Source: an uncultured Lachnospiraceae bacterium
GTDB taxonomy: Bacteria > Bacillota > Clostridia > Lachnospirales > Lachnospiraceae
Length of the DNA: 40,749 bases
Assembly: GCA_902774125.1 (NCBI GenBank)
Contig: CACYHD010000029.1
Coordinates: 1-40,749 of the forward strand
Direction: 5' to 3'
Shown: positions 35,040 to 40,749 of the stretch, one piece after another
Layout: the number at the start of each line of letters is the position of its first letter
Position numbering within the stretch: position 1 is the first letter of the stretch
Translations under genes and position numbers: made by a program
Notes under the pieces: model-generated
Databases searched by the model: none
Seen by the model: the letters and a program-made list of their open reading frames with translations, nothing else
What the model was told of the DNA's origin: nothing

Positions 35040-35559
35040 CAAAGGTCTAAGAGGTAGCACTCTTGACGAAATGATCAATTTGACCACTGATATTTACAGG
35101 GAAAAAAACTTAGGTTTGATTCAAAAAATCCCAACACCTATAACTCCCGTTAGAATTGATGACAAAACACGACAAATAACATTGGCATACTTCCAGCAAC
35201 AAAGTACAGTAGATTATATTGGAGTTGTGCAATCAATTCCTGTTTGTTTTGACGCTAAGGAATGTGCCAAGGATACATTTCCGCTTATGAATATACATCA
35301 GCATCAGATTGATTTTATGGAAGATTTCGAACGTCAAGGTGGAATCTCGTTTCTTATAATAATGTATACTCACAGAAATGAAATGTATTATATACCATTC
35401 CGTGATGTTAAGCGGTTTTACCAGAGAGGTCTTGATGGAGGTCGCAAAAGCTTCAGGTTGGACGAAATCGATACTTCTTATCAAATTTTTAATGAGCAGG
35501 GAGTAATGGTACATTATCTCAAGGGACTGCAAAAAGATTTGTCTGAAAGAGAAGAATAA
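35023..35559 (+). CDS. recU: Holliday junction resolvase RecU
   Basis: 178 residues. RecU is the Gram-positive resolvase that cuts junctions moved by RuvAB (encoded at 13476-15107). Family landmarks are RGSTLDEMINLTTDIYRE, LIQKIPTPITPVRI, QQSTVDYIGVVQSIPVCFDAKE, which carries the active-site acids and Lys (D-Y, D-A-K-E), and LMNIHQHQIDFMEDFERQGG. It is a little shorter than the Bacillus protein at the N terminus. The ATG at 35023 lies in the end of the pseudouridine synthase gene with GAAGGAG upstream. Elsewhere recU often neighbours a PBP1 gene; here it does not, so a recombination role should be judged from sequence alone. Confidence 0.92.
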   Translation: MGHWSDKGLRGSTLDEMINLTTDIYREKNLGLIQKIPTPITPVRIDDKTRQITLAYFQQQSTVDYIGVVQSIPVCFDAKECAKDTFPLMNIHQHQIDFMEDFERQGGISFLIIMYTHRNEMYYIPFRDVKRFYQRGLDGGRKSFRLDEIDTSYQIFNEQGVMVHYLKGLQKDLSEREE

Positions 35560-35563
35560 TATG

Positions 35564-35592
35564 TTGACAAACAGTAGTCTGTCCTATATAAT
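35564..35592 (+). promoter_or_regulatory. consensus promoter of the histidine operon
   Basis: A perfect TTGACA (35564-35569), a 17-base spacer and a perfect TATAAT (35587-35592) begin 4 bases after the recU stop. Transcription should start near 35599. A promoter this strong in front of a biosynthetic operon suggests control by a repressor or by the leader. Confidence 0.85.
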
Positions 35593-35601
35593 TCAATACA
35601 A

Positions 35602-35645
35602 CGTGGTAATATGGTAACAAATTAGCACTTTACCACGCTAAAGTG
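35602..35645 (+). promoter_or_regulatory. his operon leader with two mutually exclusive hairpins, or an operator
   Basis: CGTGGTAA (35602-35609) can pair with TTACCACG (35630-35637). CACTTTA (35626-35632) can pair with TAAAGTG (35639-35645). The two helices share bases 35630-35632, so only one can form. TGGTAA also occurs twice directly (35604-35609 and 35612-35617) with an inverted copy at 35630-35635, so the site could instead be a protein operator just downstream of the start of transcription. There is no T-box sequence and no terminator T-run. Confidence 0.5.
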
Positions 35646-35670
35646 AAAAGACACGATTTTAGGAGGAATT

Positions 35671-36876
35671 ATGAATACACTTTTACATACACCAGAGGGA
35701 GTTAGAGACACTTTCGGAAAAGAGAGTGCAGCAAAAAAATCAGTTATCAATAACATATCTTCTGTTTTTGACAACTTTGGTTATCGTAATATCGATACTC
35801 CTACACTAGAGTTTTTTGATATTTTTAGCGAGGAGAGAGGATCAGTTCCATCAAAGGATTTGTTCAAGCTTTTTGATAGAGAAGGTAACACAATCGTTTT
35901 GAAACCTGACAATACTCCAAGTATCGCTAGACATGTTGCCAAAAACTATATGGATTCCAAAGTTCCAGTTAAGCTTTCATACAATACTAACACTTTTATT
36001 AACAATTCTGAGCTTCAAGGAAAGCTTAAGGAAGCAACACAGATTGGTTGTGAATTGATTAACGACAAAAGTGTAGACGGCGATGCAGAAATTATTGCAT
36101 TAGTTGTAGAATCTCTCAAAAATTCTGGACTAGACAATTTCCTAGTAGATATTGGACAAGTTGATTTTTACAAAGGACTTATCGAAGAGGCAGGTCTTGA
36201 TGACTCAACAGAGGAAAAGCTAAGAACTCGCATCGAGAACAAAAATGTTTTTGGCGTTGAAGACTTACTTAATGAATACAAAGTAAATGAGAAGGTTAAA
36301 CAGGCATTCCTCGATTTGCCAACATTGTACGGTTCTATTGAAATTCTAGACAAAGCTAAGTCAGTTACTAACAATGAAAAGTCTCTCAAGGCTATTAAAA
36401 GATTAGAAAAACTTTATGCTTTGCTTGAAGAGTATGGAGTTTCTGCATATGTTAGTTTTGACCTTGGAATGATTAGCAATTATACATATTACACAGGAAT
36501 TATTTTTAAGGCTTACACACATGGGCTTGGTGACGAAATCGTTGCTGGCGGTAGATATGATAATCTTATCGGTCAGTATGGCAAAAAGGCTCCAGCAGTT
36601 GGATTTGCTATTTACGTTGACAGATTTATTCCTATTCTTAAGTCTATGGACGTTGATTATTCAATGTACTATGACAACACAGTTATTATTTTTGACTCTA
36701 AGTCACGCAAAAAGGCTATCGAAATGGCTAGCGCAAAACGTGCTAACAACGAGAGAATTGAATTGATTCATAAGAGTAGCAAACTTACAATTGATGACTA
36801 TGCTTCATTCAAAAAAGAAGAGGGAGCTAAGTCAATAATCGTAATCGAAAACAACAAAGAAGAAATCGTATTTTAA
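35671..36876 (+). CDS. hisZ: ATP phosphoribosyltransferase regulatory subunit
   Basis: 401 residues, a histidyl-tRNA-synthetase-like protein that does not charge tRNA but is needed by the short HisG for activity and histidine feedback (family knowledge). It starts TPEGVRDTFGKES. The class II core shows ERGSVPSKDLFKLFDREG, TIVLKPDNTPSIARHVA (motif 2 region) and, near residue 275, a motif like GLGDEIVAGGRYDNL. It has no anticodon-binding domain of the normal size, which separates it from HisS. AGGAGGAATT is a perfect ribosome site. First gene of the his operon, 15 bases before hisG. Confidence 0.93.
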   Translation: MNTLLHTPEGVRDTFGKESAAKKSVINNISSVFDNFGYRNIDTPTLEFFDIFSEERGSVPSKDLFKLFDREGNTIVLKPDNTPSIARHVAKNYMDSKVPVKLSYNTNTFINNSELQGKLKEATQIGCELINDKSVDGDAEIIALVVESLKNSGLDNFLVDIGQVDFYKGLIEEAGLDDSTEEKLRTRIENKNVFGVEDLLNEYKVNEKVKQAFLDLPTLYGSIEILDKAKSVTNNEKSLKAIKRLEKLYALLEEYGVSAYVSFDLGMISNYTYYTGIIFKAYTHGLGDEIVAGGRYDNLIGQYGKKAPAVGFAIYVDRFIPILKSMDVDYSMYYDNTVIIFDSKSRKKAIEMASAKRANNERIELIHKSSKLTIDDYASFKKEEGAKSIIVIENNKEEIVF

Positions 36877-36891
36877 TAAAGAGAGGTATAT

Positions 36892-37533
36892 ATGAAATAT
36901 TTAACATTTGCTCTTGCAAAAGGTAGACTAGCGAAGACTGCTATGGAAATGTTTGAAAAAATAGGAATTGAATGCAAGGAAATGCAGGACAAAAACACAA
37001 GAAAACTTATTTTTGTCAACGAAGAATTAAAACTTAAGTTCTTCCTTGCAAAAGCAAGTGACGTACCAACATACGTTGAGTATGGTGCTGCTGATATTGG
37101 TATCGTTGGCAAGGATACAATACTTGAAGAGGACAGAAAACTTTACGAGGTTCTAGATCTTGGTTTTGGCAAATGTAAGATGTGCGTTTGCGGTAGAGAA
37201 GAATCAAGAAAACTTCTCAACGATCATAGCTTCATTAGAGTTGCTTCTAAGTATCCTAAAATTGCTAAGGATTATTTTTACAACAAGAAGCATCAGACTG
37301 TGGAAATTATTAAACTTAACGGCTCTGTAGAGCTAGCACCTATCGTTGACCTTTCAGAAGTTATTGTCGATATTGTTGAGACAGGTACAACTCTTAAGGA
37401 AAACGGCCTCGGTGTTCTTGAAGAAATCTGCCCACTATCAGCTAGAATGGTTGTAAACCAGGTTAGTATGAAGATGGAAGATGAGAGAATTAGAAAGATT
37501 ATCAAAGATCTTCAAAAAGTTATTTCCCAATAA
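36892..37533 (+). CDS. hisG: ATP phosphoribosyltransferase catalytic subunit, short form
   Basis: 213 residues, the short HisG that lacks the C-terminal regulatory domain and works with HisZ. It catalyses the first step of histidine synthesis, joining ATP and PRPP. Visible are [20 protein letters not shown], the segment [19 protein letters not shown] near residue 62, and the PRPP loop [15 protein letters not shown] near 160. The start has an AGAGAGG ribosome site. It is followed by 45 bases that hold a short reading frame with a strong ribosome site before hisD. Confidence 0.95.
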   Translation: MKYLTFALAKGRLAKTAMEMFEKIGIECKEMQDKNTRKLIFVNEELKLKFFLAKASDVPTYVEYGAADIGIVGKDTILEEDRKLYEVLDLGFGKCKMCVCGREESRKLLNDHSFIRVASKYPKIAKDYFYNKKHQTVEIIKLNGSVELAPIVDLSEVIVDIVETGTTLKENGLGVLEEICPLSARMVVNQVSMKMEDERIRKIIKDLQKVISQ

Positions 37534-37550
37534 TTTAGAAAGGAGCGCTG

Positions 37551-37577
37551 ATGCATACATTGTGTCAGGTTGTATGA
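37551..37577 (+). CDS. possible 8-codon upstream reading frame before hisD
   Basis: GAAAGGAG (37538-37545), the best ribosome site in this gap, is spaced 5 bases before an ATG at 37551 that opens MHTLCQVV and stops at TGA 37575-37577. The hisD ATG follows one base later at 37579 and has only a weak AGG of its own. Translation of this short frame probably delivers ribosomes to hisD. It contains one His codon. No homologue is known to me. Confidence 0.35.
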   Translation: MHTLCQVV

Positions 37578-37578
37578 A

Positions 37579-38874
37579 ATGAGAATAGTAAAACTTAATG
37601 ATGAGACAAAAAACAATATATTAGACAATCTTCTAAAAAGAAGTCCTAATAATTATGATGATTACACAGATACAGTAAACGAAATATTAAACAATGTTAA
37701 AGCTAACGGCGATGCGGCTGTTTTTGACTACACAAAAAGATTTGATAAGGCTGATATTAACGCCGATAACATTGTAGTAACAAAAGAAGAAATTGACGAA
37801 GCGTATGAGTTGATGGAAGACAAAGGTCTTGTTGATGTTATGCGCAAGTCAATTGCCAACATAAGGGATTTTCACAAGAAACAACTTCAGGAAACTTGGT
37901 TGGACAAAAAAGAGGATGGCTCTATTCTTGGACAAAAAATAACTCCATTATCTAAGGTTGGAGTTTATGTTCCAGGCGGAAAGGCAGCTTATCCATCATC
38001 AGTTTTGATGAATGTTATTCCTGCTAAGGTTGCTGGTGTTAACCAGGTTGTAATGGTTACACCTCCTGGTAAAGACGGCAAAGTTAACCCTAATACATTA
38101 GTTGCTGCTAATGAAGCTGGCGTTGACGTTATTTACAAAGTTGGTGGCGCACAGGCTATTGCAGCGCTGGCTTTTGGAACAGAGTCTATCCCTAAGGTAG
38201 ATAAGATTGTTGGTCCTGGTAATATATTTGTTGCATTGGCCAAAAAGGCTGTTTTTGGCTACGTTAGCATTGACTCAGTTGCCGGTCCAAGTGAAATATT
38301 AGTAATTGCGGATTCAACAGCTAATCCTAAATACGTGGCAGCCGACTTGCTTTCACAGGCAGAGCACGATGAGTTGGCTTCAGCAATTCTTTTGACAGAT
38401 TCAGAAGAACTAGCTAACGAAGTTTCAAAATGGACAGCTAAGTTCGCAGAGGAGCTATCAAGAACAGACATTATTAATAAGTCTCTTGATAATTACGGCT
38501 ACATCTTGCTTGTTGATAATATCGATGAGGCATGTAACATGGCTAATGAAATTGCATCAGAGCACTTAGAACTTTTAACTAAGGATCCTTTTGAGACAAT
38601 GGACAAGATCCATAATGCAGGTGCAATATTCCTTGGAGAATATTCATCAGAGCCACTTGGTGATTACTTTGCAGGTCCTAACCACGTTCTTCCAACTAAC
38701 GGAACTGCCAAATTCTTTTCACCACTTGGAGTTTATGATTTTATTAAGAAATCAAGCGTGATATACTATACAAAGGATAGTTTGGCAAAGGTTCAAAAAG
38801 ATATTAGAAACTTTGCTACAGCAGAAGGCTTAACTGCCCACGCTAATTCTATCAAAGTAAGATTTGATGACTAA
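37579..38874 (+). CDS. hisD: histidinol dehydrogenase
   Basis: 431 residues from ATG 37579, where the protein begins MRIVKLNDETK as relatives do; an in-frame TTG at 37570 is less likely. It oxidises histidinol to histidine in two NAD+-dependent steps and binds zinc. Landmarks are VYVPGGKAAYPSSVLMN, VGGAQAIAALAFGTESIP, VDKIVGPGNIFVALAKK, SVAGPSEILVIADSTANP, the zinc/catalytic segment LLSQAEHDELASA, and ASEHLELLT. Length is normal. Its own ribosome site is weak and initiation probably depends on the short frame directly before it. Third gene of the his operon. Confidence 0.95.
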   Translation: MRIVKLNDETKNNILDNLLKRSPNNYDDYTDTVNEILNNVKANGDAAVFDYTKRFDKADINADNIVVTKEEIDEAYELMEDKGLVDVMRKSIANIRDFHKKQLQETWLDKKEDGSILGQKITPLSKVGVYVPGGKAAYPSSVLMNVIPAKVAGVNQVVMVTPPGKDGKVNPNTLVAANEAGVDVIYKVGGAQAIAALAFGTESIPKVDKIVGPGNIFVALAKKAVFGYVSIDSVAGPSEILVIADSTANPKYVAADLLSQAEHDELASAILLTDSEELANEVSKWTAKFAEELSRTDIINKSLDNYGYILLVDNIDEACNMANEIASEHLELLTKDPFETMDKIHNAGAIFLGEYSSEPLGDYFAGPNHVLPTNGTAKFFSPLGVYDFIKKSSVIYYTKDSLAKVQKDIRNFATAEGLTAHANSIKVRFDD

Positions 38875-38917
38875 ATCTTATACAAAAACAAGCATAAAAT
38901 GCTGATTGGAGTTAACT

Positions 38918-39505
38918 ATGAGTAGATTAGGAGAATGCAAAAGAAATACAAGTGAAACTCAGATTGAAGTTTCAATTAACTTAGACGGAAAAGGTGAGGC
39001 TAAGGTTGATACAGGCATTGGCTTTTTTGATCACATGCTAATTAGCTTTGCTAAGCACGGCTTGTTCGACCTTGAGGTTAATGTTCAAGGCGACCTAGAG
39101 GTTGATTGTCACCACACAATTGAGGATACTGGTATTGCTCTTGGTGTGGCTCTTAGAAAAGCACTAGGAGACAAAAAATCTATCACAAGATACGGCAATA
39201 TGATTTTGCCTATGGACGAATCTTTGTGCCTATGTGCAATTGATTTGTCAGGACGTCCTTATCTTAGATTTGATGTTGAGTTCACAACAGATAGAGTGGG
39301 TTACTTTGACACAGAAATGGTGAAGGAATTCTTCCACGCAATATGTTATACAACAGGTATGAACTTGCACATCGACATGCTCAAGGACGGCAACAATCAC
39401 CACATGATTGAAGCTATATTCAAAGCATTTGCTAGAGCTTTGGATCAGGCTACAGTAATTGATCCAAGAATTAAGGATGTATTATCAACGAAAGGAACAT
39501 TATAA
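38918..39505 (+). CDS. hisB: imidazoleglycerol-phosphate dehydratase
   Basis: 195 residues from ATG 38918, placed by TTGGAGTT (38906-38912); the in-frame TTG at 38906 is part of that site and is rejected. It is the single-function HisB, which dehydrates imidazole glycerol phosphate using two Mn2+ ions bound by His and Glu clusters: GFFDHMLISFAKHG, DCHHTIEDTGIALG near residue 67 and the C-terminal DGNNHHMIEAIFKAFARAL. No phosphatase domain is fused. Its stop overlaps the hisIE start in TAATG. A small AGCAT/ATGCT hairpin lies between hisD and its ribosome site. Confidence 0.95.
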   Translation: MSRLGECKRNTSETQIEVSINLDGKGEAKVDTGIGFFDHMLISFAKHGLFDLEVNVQGDLEVDCHHTIEDTGIALGVALRKALGDKKSITRYGNMILPMDESLCLCAIDLSGRPYLRFDVEFTTDRVGYFDTEMVKEFFHAICYTTGMNLHIDMLKDGNNHHMIEAIFKAFARALDQATVIDPRIKDVLSTKGTL

Positions 39506-40602
39506 TGAACAAGCTATATTTGTTATCTACAACTACAATGAATAACATTGATGTCGTTGCCAAGGCATCTGAGTTCAAAAACAAAGGCGCTGATGGAATT
39601 TTGTTTATGGAAGATTCCACAAACGATAAGGAGCACGATGCTAATATCGGTGCATTGATTGAAATTAAAAATACTCTTGATATTATTTTTTACGTTTCAG
39701 GCAATGTTAAACGTCTTGAAGATGTTAAGAAATATTTGTATGCAGGTGCTGCAGGTGTCGTTATTGAAAATGATAATCCTGTTAAGGAAGAGGCTATCAA
39801 GCGTTTTGGCGAGGATAAAGTTTTAGATCCAAGCGATATTAAGGTTTTGACTCAAAACGAAATCACATTTCTTGACGAGGCATCTACAGGCTTATATGTT
39901 CTTGAGTCAGAAAATTACTATGAAATAAAAAGCATTCTTGATGGCAAAAACATTAAGACAACTTCACTTAAACCAAAGTTTTCTTTCTCAGATCTAAAAA
40001 CTATTGATATGAGCGGACAGAAAATGGTTCCAGTAATTGTTCAAGATTACAGAACAAGCGAAGTGTTGATGTCAGCATACATGAATGAGGAAGCTTTTGA
40101 TAAGACTGTATACACAGGCAAGATGACATACTTTAGTAGAAGTAGAAGCGAACTTTGGGTTAAAGGCGAGACAAGTGATCATTATCAATATGTTAAAGAA
40201 CTTATTGCAGACTGCGATAAGGATGTAATACTTGCCAAGGTTCATCAAATCGGAGCAGCTTGTCATACAGGTAACAGAACATGCTTTTTCAATGAAATTT
40301 GTAAGGCGGATTATAACGAAGAAAATCCGATGAAGGTTTTTGAAAATGTGTATGACGTTATTATGGATCGCAAAAACAATCCTAAAGAAGGTTCTTACAC
40401 TAACTATCTATTCGACAAGGGAATCGACAAGATACTTAAAAAGGTAGGAGAAGAGGCAACAGAGATTGTAATTGCTGCCAAAAATCCTGATCCTCAGGAA
40501 ATCAAATATGAAATTTCTGACTTCTTGTATCACGTTATGGTACTTATGGCTGAAAAGGGAGTTTCATGGGACGATATTACTGAAGAACTTTCACGTAGGT
40601 AA
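39505..40602 (+). CDS. hisI: HisIE with a degenerate HisA/HisF-like N-terminal domain
   Basis: 365 residues. Residues 165-275 are phosphoribosyl-AMP cyclohydrolase (HisI): QDYRTSEVLMSAYMNEEAF, GKMTYFSRSRSELWVKGETS, the zinc segment DCDKDVILAKVHQIGAACHT. Residues 275-365 are phosphoribosyl-ATP pyrophosphatase (HisE): YLFDKGIDKILKKVGEEATE and YEISDFLYHVMVLMAEKG. These are steps 2 and 3 of the pathway. The first 160 residues are extra: NKGADGILFMEDSTND and VKRLEDVKKYLYAGAAGVVI look like strands of the HisA/HisF barrel, but the catalytic Asp near the N terminus (LDVKDG-type in HisF) is absent. hisA, hisF, hisH and hisC are not in the window. Last gene of the operon. Confidence 0.93.
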   Translation: MNKLYLLSTTTMNNIDVVAKASEFKNKGADGILFMEDSTNDKEHDANIGALIEIKNTLDIIFYVSGNVKRLEDVKKYLYAGAAGVVIENDNPVKEEAIKRFGEDKVLDPSDIKVLTQNEITFLDEASTGLYVLESENYYEIKSILDGKNIKTTSLKPKFSFSDLKTIDMSGQKMVPVIVQDYRTSEVLMSAYMNEEAFDKTVYTGKMTYFSRSRSELWVKGETSDHYQYVKELIADCDKDVILAKVHQIGAACHTGNRTCFFNEICKADYNEENPMKVFENVYDVIMDRKNNPKEGSYTNYLFDKGIDKILKKVGEEATEIVIAAKNPDPQEIKYEISDFLYHVMVLMAEKGVSWDDITEELSRR

Positions 40603-40624
40603 TAAAAATACTTAAATAATGCAT

Positions 40625-40657
40625 AAAAAACAACGCAGGTTATTCTGCGTTGTTTTT
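40625..40657 (+). terminator. Rho-independent terminator of the his operon
   Basis: CAACGCAG (40631-40638) pairs with CTGCGTTG (40645-40652) around a 6-base loop, flanked by AAAAAA on the left and TTTTT (40653-40657) on the right. It lies 22 bases past hisIE and appears to be the landing site of the intron that follows. Confidence 0.92.
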
Positions 40658-40660
40658 GTA

Positions 40661-40749
40661 GTTTGCGCGCCATGGGCGCGCTCTAACGGGTGCAAGTCCC
40701 GAACACGCCCAGATAGTGGGAAGTGTATAGCTGAACAGCAAGGGTGTCC
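40661..40749 (+). mobile_element. 5' end of a group IIC intron (runs off the window)
   Basis: From 40661 the sequence follows the start of group IIC introns as I recall it for the Oceanobacillus iheyensis intron, with no gap over the first 44 bases: a GTTTG start (consensus GTGYG), the CATGGG loop, the stem pair around GGGTGCAAGTCCCGAAC (40687-40703), and, at the window end, CAGCAAGGGTGTCC. It begins 3 bases after the T-run of the his terminator, the typical insertion site of this class. The rest of the ribozyme and any reverse transcriptase gene lie beyond the window. Confidence 0.8.

Noticed and set aside
34086-35559. Fusion of the pseudouridine synthase and recU
   Set aside because: The 17-base overlap is in different frames and recU has its own ribosome site and conserved N terminus.
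35593-35670. T-box riboswitch for the his operon
   Set aside because: The T-box sequence, specifier loop and terminator/antiterminator pair are all absent and the leader is only about 70 bases.

Overview
The window is an AT-rich, densely packed chromosomal segment from a Gram-positive anaerobe, most likely a clostridium of the Lachnospiraceae type (inference). The signs are RecU as Holliday-junction resolvase, the two-subunit HisZ/HisG(short) enzyme, an rnfCDGEAB cluster in clostridial order, QueH instead of QueG, a proofreading-dead Pol I, AAAGGAGG-type ribosome sites and secreted proteins with lysine-rich fibronectin-III-like C termini. Nearly all genes are on the + strand. The only minus-strand genes are a small lipoprotein, a YprB-like nuclease and tRNA-Leu.

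Layout. 1-800: 3' end of a lysine-rich surface protein, two back-to-back terminators and a minus-strand lipoprotein. 810-6353: recG, then cell-wall precursor genes ddl and murF and a membrane acyltransferase. 6345-7430 (minus): YprB-like RNase H-fold exonuclease, tail-to-tail with the acyltransferase. 7573-12664: the complete Rnf complex (ferredoxin:NAD+ oxidoreductase coupled to ion transport), followed 12 bases later by a secreted FN3 protein. 13476-15107: ruvA-ruvB. 15156-16340: a probably abundant secreted protein with a carbohydrate-binding-like domain. 16463-21846: zapA, a U32-family protein, a FtsW/RodA glycosyltransferase and its class B PBP partner. 21956-24627: NUDIX hydrolase, queH and a membrane protein with chitobiase-C-like domains. 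24674-24756: tRNA-Leu(CAA). 24902-30331: copper P-type ATPase, polA, coaE. 30404-34065: heterodimeric ABC exporter. 34086-35559: RluA-family pseudouridine synthase and recU. 35671-40602: histidine operon hisZ-G-D-B-IE with a near-consensus promoter and a structured leader.

The last 89 bases look like the 5' end of a group IIC intron inserted just after the his operon terminator. Its reverse transcriptase would lie beyond the window.

The housekeeping genes are ordinary. The parts most worth following up are the unusual HisIE with a degenerate HisA/HisF-like N-terminal domain, the his leader with two mutually exclusive hairpins, a short SD-driven reading frame just before hisD, the damaged or non-canonical junction between queH and a zinc-ribbon-like gene, the cysteine-rich tail on RnfE, the shared lysine-rich C-terminal module on three secreted proteins, and the intron. 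No CRISPR array, prophage, defence island or biosynthetic cluster is visible. No gene-free stretch exceeds 300 bases; the longest, 24628-24901, holds a terminator, the tRNA and two divergent promoters.
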